This document shows positions 7,951-14,640 of a stretch of 64,000 nt of DNA, piece after piece (positions within the stretch are counted from its first letter, which is position 1; the number at the start of each line of letters is the position of its first letter). A program made the translations under genes and the position numbers. Location: positions 180,080-244,079 of the forward strand of contig NZ_JACIGK010000002.1 in the NCBI RefSeq assembly GCF_014197915.1, given 5' to 3'. Under the pieces are notes generated by a model, which was given only the letters and a program-made list of their open reading frames with translations, was not told the origin of the DNA and did not search any database. Source of the stretch: Roseospira visakhapatnamensis (GTDB lineage Bacteria > Pseudomonadota > Alphaproteobacteria > Rhodospirillales > Rhodospirillaceae).

Positions 7951-9198
7951 GTGCCCGACGTCAGCGATCCCGTCGCCACCCAGATCCCCGCCACCCCGAT
8001 CCCCGATCATGGGCGCACCCGCTGGCCGGTGGTACTGACGCTGGTGCTGGGCGGCATGGTTGCCGCGCTGCACGTGGGCAAGGTGCCGCCGGCCTTGCCC
8101 GCCTTGCGGGTCGACCTGGGGGTGGGGCTGGTGCCGGCGGGGTTCATCGTTTCCACCTTCAATGTGTTGGGGATGTCGCTGGGTCTGGTGGCTGGGGTGA
8201 CCGCCGACCGACTGGGACGCCGCCGTCTGGTCGGACTGGGATTCGTGGCGCTGGCGCTGGGGGGCACGGCCGGTGCCGTCAGCCAGGGGGTGCCGGTGCT
8301 CCTGGCCAGCCGGTTGCTGGAGGGACTAGGTTTCATGGCGGTCTCGGTGGCCACGCCGGCGCTGGTGCTGGCCGTGACCGCGCCCCGCGACCGCTCCCTG
8401 GCGCTCAGTCTGTGGAGCGTCTTCATGCCCGCCGGCATGGCCATCGCCCTGGCCGGCGCGCCCCTGGTCCTGGAGGCCGCCGACTGGCGGGCGCTCTGGC
8501 TGACCGTCGCCGGCCTGGCGGTGATGGGCGGCGCGGCCGTCACCACCGCCACGGCGGGGATCGCGCGCTCGACCCCGCCGCCCGGCGCGTCCTGGCGCGT
8601 CCTGATCGAGAGCGTGACCCGGCCCGGGCTGCTGCTGATGGCCGCCACCTTCGGCGCCTATGCCTTCCAGTGGATCGCCGTCATGGTCTGGCTGCCGACC
8701 TTCCTGCCCGAGGCGCTGGGGGTGACCGGGCGCGCCGCCGCCTTGCTGACGGCGCTGGTGGTGCTCATGAACGCGCCGGGAAACCTGGTCGGCGGCGGGC
8801 TGCTGCGCCGGGGCGTGACGGGAACGCGGATCATCGTCGTCGCCAGCGTCGCCATGGCCCTGTGCGGCTGGGGCCTGTTCTCGCCGGCCCTGGCCGACCC
8901 GGTCCGATTCGCGCTGGTGCTGCTGTTCTCGACGGCCGGCGGGTTGATCCCCGCCGCGCTGTTCGCCGGCACGCCGGCCGAGGCGCCATCGCCCGGCCAT
9001 CTGGCGGCCGCCAACGGGCTGCTCATGCAAGGGTCCAACATCGGCCAGTTCCTGGGGCCGCCCCTGGTGGCCGCCGCCGTCACCGCCGCCGGCGGCGCCT
9101 GGAATGGTGCCCAGGTCCCCGTCATGGTGGCCGCCGCCCTGACCGCGCTGATCGCCCTGACGCATGGCCGCTGGCGCCGGACCGGGCGTGTCCGGTGA
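7951..9198 (+). CDS. MFS transporter
   Basis: A 415-residue major facilitator superfamily permease with about 12 hydrophobic helices. The loop after helix 2 holds the MFS signature as GVTADRLGRRRLVG, and a weaker repeat occurs after helix 8. It begins with GTG at 7951. The overall look is of the CynX/NimT-type or drug:proton antiporter branches; substrate unknown. It lies 49 bases after the DUF5368-like gene and could be cotranscribed, but nothing in the sequence ties it to sulfur. A cobalamin riboswitch starts about 60 bases after its stop. Confidence 0.85.
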   Translation: MPDVSDPVATQIPATPIPDHGRTRWPVVLTLVLGGMVAALHVGKVPPALPALRVDLGVGLVPAGFIVSTFNVLGMSLGLVAGVTADRLGRRRLVGLGFVALALGGTAGAVSQGVPVLLASRLLEGLGFMAVSVATPALVLAVTAPRDRSLALSLWSVFMPAGMAIALAGAPLVLEAADWRALWLTVAGLAVMGGAAVTTATAGIARSTPPPGASWRVLIESVTRPGLLLMAATFGAYAFQWIAVMVWLPTFLPEALGVTGRAAALLTALVVLMNAPGNLVGGGLLRRGVTGTRIIVVASVAMALCGWGLFSPALADPVRFALVLLFSTAGGLIPAALFAGTPAEAPSPGHLAAANGLLMQGSNIGQFLGPPLVAAAVTAAGGAWNGAQVPVMVAAALTALIALTHGRWRRTGRVR

Positions 9199-9260
9199 CC
9201 ATCGGCTCGACCGAAGCTCCTTGACTTCACGGGGCGATTGACGCCTTTTCTACACCAATC

Positions 9261-9456
9261 GACGGTTCCCGGGCGCCACGCGTCCGGGTGAAAAGGGAAC
9301 ACGGTGAGGCGTACCCATCAGGGGCCGACTCCGTGGCTGCCCCCGCAACTGTGAGCGGCGAGCGCTCCGTCACGCGCCACTGGGATGGGATCGCAGGATC
9401 CCCCTCGGGAAGGCGGCGGACCCGCGACGACCCGCGAGCCAGGAGACCTGCCGCCG
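9261..9456 (+). ncRNA. Cobalamin (B12) riboswitch
   Basis: The conserved blocks of the cobalamin aptamer appear in order: GGTTCCC at 9264, GGGTGAAAAGGGAAC around 9286-9300, the B12-box-like GCTGCCCCCGCAACTGTGA around 9337-9355, CCACTGGGAT around 9378-9387, then GGGAAGG and GAGCCAGGAGACCTGCC ending about 9452. This leader binds adenosylcobalamin or a related form and turns off downstream genes. Here it precedes a cobalt-type ECF transporter, which fits feedback on cobalt supply for B12 synthesis. Confidence 0.95.
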
Positions 9457-9462
9457 ATGTGT

Positions 9463-9637
9463 GGCGCCGACGGAGAGCGGCGCCGTGCATTCGACCGGAC
9501 GCCGGGGTGCGCGTCTGGCGTTGGGTGTTGGCGGTGGATCCCGACGTGCCCGCGTTCCGGTCCGTCCGCCCCTCGCGACGCCATCCTTCCCCCGATCGTC
9601 CTTTCATTGATTGCGCGCGCGGAGCCGGGCTCCGCGC
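9463..9637 (+). promoter_or_regulatory. Candidate riboswitch expression platform
   Basis: Two perfect hairpins lie between the aptamer and the first gene: GGCGCCG (9463-9469) with CGGCGCC (9478-9484), and GCGCGGAGC (9617-9625) with GCTCCGCGC (9629-9637). Neither has a U-run. The second ends about 13 bases before the GGGAG ribosome-binding site at 9650. This layout suggests control of translation start or Rho-dependent termination rather than an intrinsic terminator, but the exact switch cannot be read off. Confidence 0.4.
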
Positions 9638-9666
9638 CCCGCATGCCTTGGGAGCGACGCACCGCC

Positions 9667-10464
9667 ATGATTCCACGAAAGACCGCCCTGGCTTCGCTTG
9701 CCGCCGCCGCCCTGCTGGCCCCCGTGACCGCGAGCGCCCACTTCCAACTCAGCTACACCCCCGAGGTCAACATCGCCCGTCCCGGTGACGTGCCGGTGAA
9801 GCTGATCTTCTGGCATCCGTTCGAGAACGGCCACGTCATGGACATGGGTCCGCCGCTGGACGTCTACATGGTGCATCGCGGCGAGAGGATCGATCTCATG
9901 GACAGCGTGACGCCCATCACCTTCCAGGGCGCGAACAACAGTGCCGCCGCCTTCGAGGTCGTTGCGCCGGTCAAGCGCTCCGGCGATTACGTGCTGGTGA
10001 CCGTCCCCGCGCCGTACTACGAGGAAAGCGAGGACATCTACATCCAGCAGATCACCAAGGCCTATCTGAACCGCAACCAGATGCCCACGGACTGGATGGA
10101 ACCACAGGGCCTGCCGACCGAGATCGTGCCGCTGAACAAGCCGACCAATGTGATTGTCGGCTCCACGTTCTCCGGTCAGGTGCTGTCGGATGGCGCGCCC
10201 GTGGCCGGCGCCGAGGTCGAGATCGAGTTCATGGCGTCCGAGCCGGACATGGAAGCCAACGCCACCACCGAGCCCACCGCCCAGCCGATGCCCGGCGGCA
10301 CCGTGGTCGCCGTGACCGACGCCAACGGTGTGTTCACCTTCGGCATTCCGAAGGCGGGCTTCTGGGGCTTCGCCGCCCTGGGCAGCGGTCCGGCCACCGA
10401 GCATGACGGCAAGGAGTTGAGCCAGGATGCCGTGATCTGGGTCCGCGCCTTCGACATGCAGTAA
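9667..10464 (+). CDS. Periplasmic DUF4198-type metal transport accessory protein (NikK-like)
   Basis: A 265-residue exported protein with a signal peptide ending at TASA-HF, leaving a mature N-terminus with His first. The body is a two-domain beta-rich fold typical of DUF4198; a carboxypeptidase-regulatory-like repeat is visible as SGQVLSDGAPVAGAEVEIEF and TDANGVFTFGIPKAGFW. Proteins of this type accompany ECF nickel/cobalt transporters, where they may deliver metal at the outer face. It is the first gene after the B12 riboswitch, which favours cobalt. Start at 9667 follows GGGAGCG. Next gene cbiM is 86 bases downstream. Confidence 0.8.
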   Translation: MIPRKTALASLAAAALLAPVTASAHFQLSYTPEVNIARPGDVPVKLIFWHPFENGHVMDMGPPLDVYMVHRGERIDLMDSVTPITFQGANNSAAAFEVVAPVKRSGDYVLVTVPAPYYEESEDIYIQQITKAYLNRNQMPTDWMEPQGLPTEIVPLNKPTNVIVGSTFSGQVLSDGAPVAGAEVEIEFMASEPDMEANATTEPTAQPMPGGTVVAVTDANGVFTFGIPKAGFWGFAALGSGPATEHDGKELSQDAVIWVRAFDMQ

Positions 10465-10550
10465 CCCCGTCGGGCCGGCGCGCGCGGGGCACGGTCCCGG
10501 ACGCGTCGGCCCACCCTGTCCTGGCGGTGATGAAAAGGTAAGGTGTCGCC

Positions 10551-11174
10551 ATGCATATCGTGGACGGAGCCCTGAGCAACGCCGTGGTCCTGGGCGGTGG
10601 GGTCCTGGCCGTGGGGGGACTCGCCCTCGGGCTGCGGTCGCTGACCCTGGAGAAGATCCCGGTCGCCGGCGTGCTGAGCGCCACCTTCTTCGTCGCCGCG
10701 CTGGTGCATGTGCCCCTCGGCCCGTCGAGCGTGCACCTGATCATGAACGGACTCGCCGGCCTGGTGCTCGGCTGGGCCGCCTTTCCGGCGTTGTTCGTGG
10801 GCCTGTTGTTGCAAGCCGTCTTTTTCGGGTTCGGTGGCCTGACGGTTCTTGGGGTGAACACCGTCAACATCGCCCTGCCGGCGGTGTTGGTCTGGCTGCT
10901 CTGCCGCCGCGGCGTCGCGAGCGCCGACACCCGTGTGGCGGTCCTGACCGGCTTTGTCGGCGGGGCCCTGGCGATCGTCCTGACCGCCGTGCAGGTCGCC
11001 CTGGTGCTCTGGCTGTCGGGCGATGAGTTCCTGCCCGCCGCCAAGCTGGTGGTGCTGGCCCATGTGCCGGTGGCGGTGATCGAGGGCCTGGTGTGCGCCG
11101 CCGCCGTGACCCTGATCCACCGCGTCAAGCCGGAGCTGTTCGGCACCCTGGCCGCCCCGGCGCGCGCCGCGTGA
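10551..11174 (+). CDS. cbiM: ECF cobalt transporter substrate-specific membrane component CbiM
   Basis: A 207-residue membrane protein that starts MHIVDG. This N-terminus is diagnostic for CbiM/NikM, where the N-terminal Met and His2 wrap around the metal ion. A second conserved His-containing segment is VHLIMNGLAGLVLGW. About six to seven helices are predicted. CbiM and NikM cannot be separated firmly by eye; the upstream cobalamin riboswitch makes cobalt the likely substrate. A GGTAAGG-like site precedes the ATG. It is the second of five genes in the operon. Confidence 0.93.
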   Translation: MHIVDGALSNAVVLGGGVLAVGGLALGLRSLTLEKIPVAGVLSATFFVAALVHVPLGPSSVHLIMNGLAGLVLGWAAFPALFVGLLLQAVFFGFGGLTVLGVNTVNIALPAVLVWLLCRRGVASADTRVAVLTGFVGGALAIVLTAVQVALVLWLSGDEFLPAAKLVVLAHVPVAVIEGLVCAAAVTLIHRVKPELFGTLAAPARAA

Positions 11175-11187
11175 GGATGATTCAACG

Positions 11188-11784
11188 ATGATGAAACCTG
11201 TGTCCATGCTGCTCGTCGGAGCCCTGTTGATGACGACGGTCGCCCTGCCGGCGCGGGCCCACAAGGTGGTTGCGTCGGGGTACGCGGCCGGCGAGGTCAT
11301 CGAGGGCGAGGTGGGCTTCTCCAACGGTGACATGGCGGTCGATACGCCGATCGAGGTGTTTGACCCGGACGGCAACAAGCTCGGCGAGACCCGCACGGAT
11401 GCCGATGGCTTTTTCGTCTTCACCCCGACCCAGGCCGTGCCCCACGTCTTCCGGGCCAATCTGGGGGCCGGGCACGTGGCCGAGTTCACCATGGACCTGG
11501 ACGATCTGCCCGGTCACCTGACCGCCGGGGCGGCGGACCCCGTTGCCCCCGGCGCGATCCCGTCGGCTGGAGCGCCCGGACCCGTGGCCGCCCTTCCGCT
11601 CGACCTGACCAGGATGGTGGCCGACGCGGTGCGTGCCGAGGTGCGTCCCCTGCGCAAGGAACTCGCGGCCTACAAGGAAAAGAACGACCTGCAAGCGGTG
11701 CTCGGGGGCATCGGGTACATCCTCGGTCTGTTCGGCCTGGCCTTCTTCCTGATGGCCCGGCGTCGGCCCGGATCCGGCGCGTGA
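11188..11784 (+). CDS. CbiL/NikL-like periplasmic accessory subunit with C-terminal membrane anchor
   Basis: A 198-residue protein with a signal peptide cleaved after PARA, so that the mature chain begins HKVVASGY. A beta-sandwich-like domain follows (EGEVGFSNGDMAVDTPIEVF, TRTDADGFFVFTP), then a Pro/Ala/Gly linker, a charged helix (RMVADAVRAEVRPLRKELAAYKEK) and one C-terminal transmembrane helix (GGIGYILGLFGLAFFLMA). No CbiN is present, and this protein occupies the place where NikL-type subunits replace NikN/CbiN in other ECF metal transporters. The N-terminal His after cleavage may contact the metal. It overlaps cbiQ by 4 bases. Confidence 0.8.
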   Translation: MMKPVSMLLVGALLMTTVALPARAHKVVASGYAAGEVIEGEVGFSNGDMAVDTPIEVFDPDGNKLGETRTDADGFFVFTPTQAVPHVFRANLGAGHVAEFTMDLDDLPGHLTAGAADPVAPGAIPSAGAPGPVAALPLDLTRMVADAVRAEVRPLRKELAAYKEKNDLQAVLGGIGYILGLFGLAFFLMARRRPGSGA

Positions 11785-12605
11785 GTCACCGGGTCGAGGC
11801 GGTCGGGTCGTCGGCCAGGGCGGGGGCGGCGGTGCGCTCGGCGCCCCAGGCCATCGGCGGACCCGGTGGCGGCTGGCTCGGCGCCGTGGACCCCCGGACC
11901 CGTCTGCTTGGCGCCATCGCCTTCGCCGGGGTGACCGTGGCGCTCTCCAGCCTGGCGGCGCTGCTGATGGCCCTGACCCTGGCCGGCGCCGCCTTGCTGG
12001 CCGCGCGCCTGCCGGCCGGGCCGACGCTGCGCCGCATGGCCATGATGGATGGCTTCATCGTTTTCATGCTGGTGCTGCTGCCGTTCACCATGCCCGGCGA
12101 TCCCGCCTTCTGGGTGTTCGGCTGGCCGGCCTCCTGGGCCGGCTTGGAGCGCGCGGCGGCCATCGCGCTCACGGCCAACGCCATCGTGCTGATGCTGTTG
12201 TCTCTGGTCGGCTCGCTGGAGCCCACCACCCTCGGCCACGCCCTGGCGCGGTTGCGATGCCCGGAGCGTCTGGTGCACCTGCTGCTGTTCACCGTGCGCT
12301 ACATCACGGTGGTGGAGGACGAGTACCGCCGCCTGCGCCGCGCCATGAAGACGCGCGGCTTCCGCCCGCGCACCAACGGCCACACCTTTCGGAGCCTGGG
12401 ATACCTGATCGGCATGCTGTTGGTGCGGGCGCTGGAACGCTCCGAGCGCATTCTCCAGGCCATGAAGTGCCGGGGCTTCACGGGCCGCCTGCCGCTGCTG
12501 GACGATCTGCGCTATGGTCCCCGCGATGTCCTGTTCATCGGAACCACGGTGCCCGCCCTGGGCCTGCTCCTGACGCTGGATGCCCTGTATGTCGGTCTTG
12601 TTTGA
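11781..12605 (+). CDS. cbiQ: ECF cobalt transporter transmembrane coupling protein CbiQ
   Basis: A 274-residue T component of the energy-coupling-factor transporter, inner membrane. Hydrophobic helices occupy residues 45-150, and the cytoplasmic coupling helices carry the two family motifs with an Ala-Arg-Gly-like core (RAMKTRGFRP and QAMKCRGFTG) that touch the ATPase dimer. Its start overlaps the preceding gene (GTGAGTCACC; the GTG or the alternative frame start at 11781) and its end overlaps cbiO, so translation is coupled. Confidence 0.92.
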   Translation: MSHRVEAVGSSARAGAAVRSAPQAIGGPGGGWLGAVDPRTRLLGAIAFAGVTVALSSLAALLMALTLAGAALLAARLPAGPTLRRMAMMDGFIVFMLVLLPFTMPGDPAFWVFGWPASWAGLERAAAIALTANAIVLMLLSLVGSLEPTTLGHALARLRCPERLVHLLLFTVRYITVVEDEYRRLRRAMKTRGFRPRTNGHTFRSLGYLIGMLLVRALERSERILQAMKCRGFTGRLPLLDDLRYGPRDVLFIGTTVPALGLLLTLDALYVGLV

Positions 12606-13275
12606 GGTCGCCGGCCTGTGCTTCGCCTATCCGCGCCGGCCCCCGGTGCTGACCGATGCCACCATGACCCTGGCGGCTGGCGAGCGCCTGGCGATCACCG
12701 GACCGAACGGCGCCGGCAAGAGCACGCTGATGCAGATCCTGGTCGGTCTGCTGACACCCCAGGCGGGCCGCATCGTGGCCTTCGGCGCCGAGCGCCGCGT
12801 CGAGGCCGACTTCCAGGAGGTGCGCCGCCGCGCCGGCTATGTGTTCCAGGATCCCGACGACCAGCTGTTCTGTCCCACCGTGGCCGAGGACGTGGCCTTC
12901 GGCCCCCTGAACCTGGGTCTGTCGCGCGCCGAGGCCCTGGCCGTGGTGGACCAGGTGTTGGCGCGGGTGGGCCTGGAGGGCTTCCGGGACCGGATCACCC
13001 ACAAGCTGTCGGGGGGCGAGAAGCGTCTGGTCTCCCTGGCCTGCGTGCTGGCCATGGAGCCGGAGGTGCTGTTGCTGGACGAGCCCACCAACGCCCTCGA
13101 CGAGGACACCACGGCCCGCCTGTCCGAGATTCTGCGCGGCCTGCCGCAGGCGATGATCGTCATTTCGCACGATCCCCACTTCCGCCGTCGGATTGCCACC
13201 CGCACCCTGCGTTTGCAACAGGGTCGGCTGGTCACCCCGCAACCGGTGTGCCGTCATGCCGGGATGGGGGCCTGA
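12589..13275 (+). CDS. cbiO: ECF cobalt transporter ATP-binding protein CbiO
   Basis: A 228-residue cytoplasmic ABC ATPase driving metal uptake. Walker A is GPNGAGKS, the Q-loop region is VFQDPDDQLF (typical of CbiO/EcfA), the signature is LSGGEKRLV, Walker B is EVLLLDEPTNALD and the switch His is in VISHDPHF. Translation may start at the ATG at 12589 or 12580; both lie inside the end of cbiQ. It is the last gene of the riboswitch operon. The C-terminal extension seen in some CbiO proteins is absent. Confidence 0.93.
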   Translation: MSVLFEVAGLCFAYPRRPPVLTDATMTLAAGERLAITGPNGAGKSTLMQILVGLLTPQAGRIVAFGAERRVEADFQEVRRRAGYVFQDPDDQLFCPTVAEDVAFGPLNLGLSRAEALAVVDQVLARVGLEGFRDRITHKLSGGEKRLVSLACVLAMEPEVLLLDEPTNALDEDTTARLSEILRGLPQAMIVISHDPHFRRRIATRTLRLQQGRLVTPQPVCRHAGMGA

Positions 13276-13454
13276 TCCCGCCCGAGGGGATCACAGCCCG
13301 TCTTTGGGGACTCCAAGCGTGGCGTGTGCGCCGTGGCCCTTGCGCCCTTTGGGTCCCCCGATCGACCCAGGACTCGGCCGGATGCGCACCGGATTCGCGT
13401 GGGCCGGGCTGCTAGGATCGTGTCGTCAGTGGGAGAGTGGTCGAGCCGGCGGCG

Positions 13455-13651
13455 TGTCATGACAGATTATGGACACCGGTGGGTCGGCCCACAGTGGTTC
13501 CCGACGACGAGGGGTGTGCGAAGACATCAGGTGGATCATCGGTCTTCGCCCGGCATCCCGATCATCGACGGTGCTCCTTCCCGTATCCCTGACCTGGACC
13601 AAGACGGCCTTCAAGGGCGTTGCGCGCGGATCGCGGCAACGCCCTTTTTTT
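13455..13651 (+). ncRNA. Candidate small RNA ending in an intrinsic terminator
   Basis: A stable hairpin series runs into an 11-bp GC-rich terminator stem with seven T residues, 340 bases downstream of cbiO. The distance from cbiO is long for a simple operon end, so an independent small RNA is possible. I could not match it to a known RNA family, and no clear promoter was found; TAGGAT at 13413-13418 is a possible -10 without a good -35. The 5' end given is a guess. Confidence 0.28.
13613..13651 (+). terminator. Rho-independent terminator
   Basis: Stem AAGGGCGTTGC (13613-13623) pairs perfectly with GCAACGCCCTT (13636-13646), followed by continuous T to 13651. It is the strongest intrinsic terminator in the window. 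It ends transcripts from the cobalt operon or from a small RNA just upstream. Confidence 0.85.
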
Positions 13652-13806
13652 GGGTCGTCGCGGATCGCCGGGGTGGTCAGCCATGGCCCGACGCGGTGCC
13701 CGGACTCCCGTGTGCCGGAGTGTCCGGGCGCGCGACGCCGTACCCCGGATGGGCGGGGATGCCCCGTCGACCCGGCGACTCCATCGGCGGGGGCGGGGGC
13801 GGGGGC

Positions 13807-14229
13807 TCAGCGCCGGGGCGCGACGGCCAGCGCCGTGGGGGGGCGCGCGGGCATCGGCTCGGCGCGTCGGGCCGAGGTGGTGTCGGCCGATCCGTCGTCG
13901 GTCTGGTCCGGGTGCGCGTCGTCGGCAGTGGCGCAGTACAGGTCGTACAGGGTGCTCAGGACCGACGCCACCGCGTCGCCCTTCAGGGAATAGTAGATGG
14001 TTTGGGCCTCGCGCCGGGTCTTGACCAGATCGTCGCGACGCAACCGCGCCAGGTGTTGCGACAGGGCCGACTGGCTCAACCCCACCACGCGTTCCAACTC
14101 GCCCACCGACCGCTCGCAGCCCAGCAGCCGGCACAGGATGAGAAGGCGATGTTCATTGCTCATCGCCTTCAGCAAGGTGCTGGCCGCGCGGGCGTTGTCC
14201 TGGAGTTGGAGCAGTTCGTCCTGATTCAT
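13807..14229 (-). CDS. ArsR-family repressor of the BigR/SqrR persulfide-sensing type
   Basis: A 140-residue winged-helix repressor. The recognition helix region is SQSALSQHLARLRRDDLV, and the wing is RREAQTIYYSL. Two cysteines, C33 (LLILC at the end of helix 2) and C99 (YDLYC in the last helix), are 66 residues apart. This equals the spacing of the redox pair that forms a tetrasulfide bridge in SqrR (C41/C107) and the matching pair in BigR. The protein therefore probably senses reactive sulfur and controls sulfide oxidation, with the operator-like palindrome at 5970-5987 as a likely target. The C-terminal 40 residues are a disordered Ala/Pro/Arg tail. Start at 14229 (MNQDELLQL). Confidence 0.88.
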   Translation of the reverse strand: MNQDELLQLQDNARAASTLLKAMSNEHRLLILCRLLGCERSVGELERVVGLSQSALSQHLARLRRDDLVKTRREAQTIYYSLKGDAVASVLSTLYDLYCATADDAHPDQTDDGSADTTSARRAEPMPARPPTALAVAPRR

Positions 14230-14640
14230 TCCGGCTCCGTATCCGGCGTGTCGTGATGATCGGGTCGGTTATACAATGCGGCGGGGATCCTGTCGCGGCC
14301 AGCGTCCCGTTCGGGACGTGCGCGACCGTACCATTGTCACCATCGTCACCATGGTCCCAAGGGCGCTGAGCCATGCGAGATCACGCCGCCGGCCGGAACG
14401 ATGGACACGCCCGGGCGCGGGATCCTGTCGCGTCGCCCGGCGCCGTCGAGTCGTGCTACCAAGGTACGGTAGCACGGTTCGGGCGGCGCTTGGGGACGGA
14501 ATGTTCGTAAACGGGGTCCGCGCACCCACTTCTGGGTGTCCAGGGGTTCGATGGCGGGATGGCCGGGGTGGGCGGTGGCGTCAAGGTTTGGTCACGCGGC
14601 GGTGGGTGGACGGGCCGGGTGCGGGAGAGGGTGATACGGC
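14230..14640. promoter_or_regulatory. 411-base divergent intergenic region with a perfect inverted repeat
   Basis: This region separates the ArsR-type gene and the DsbD-like gene. It holds a perfect 9-bp inverted repeat, CGTGCTACC (14452-14460) and GGTAGCACG (14468-14476), with a 7-base centre. It also has the 14-base direct repeat GGGATCCTGTCGCG at about 14284 and 14419, and a triplet of CACCAT-type units around 14335-14352. The inverted repeat is 165 bases before the downstream ATG and could be an operator or an RNA hairpin. No gene is seen. Confidence 0.5.

Larger units (their letters stand above)
13276..13806. other. 530-base non-coding region with structured segment
   Basis: No convincing gene is seen between cbiO and the convergent ArsR gene. 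The part from about 13455 to 13612 can form several hairpins: GTGGG/CCCAC around 13483-13495, and GCGAAGAC (13518-13525) with GTCTTCGC (13542-13549). It ends in a strong terminator. The reading frames here are long only because of GC richness. Confidence 0.6.

Noticed and set aside
13430..13520. A tRNA-Ser-like start (GGGAGAGTGGTCGAG) in the region after cbiO
   Set aside because: No acceptor stem, anticodon arm or T arm follows in the right order.
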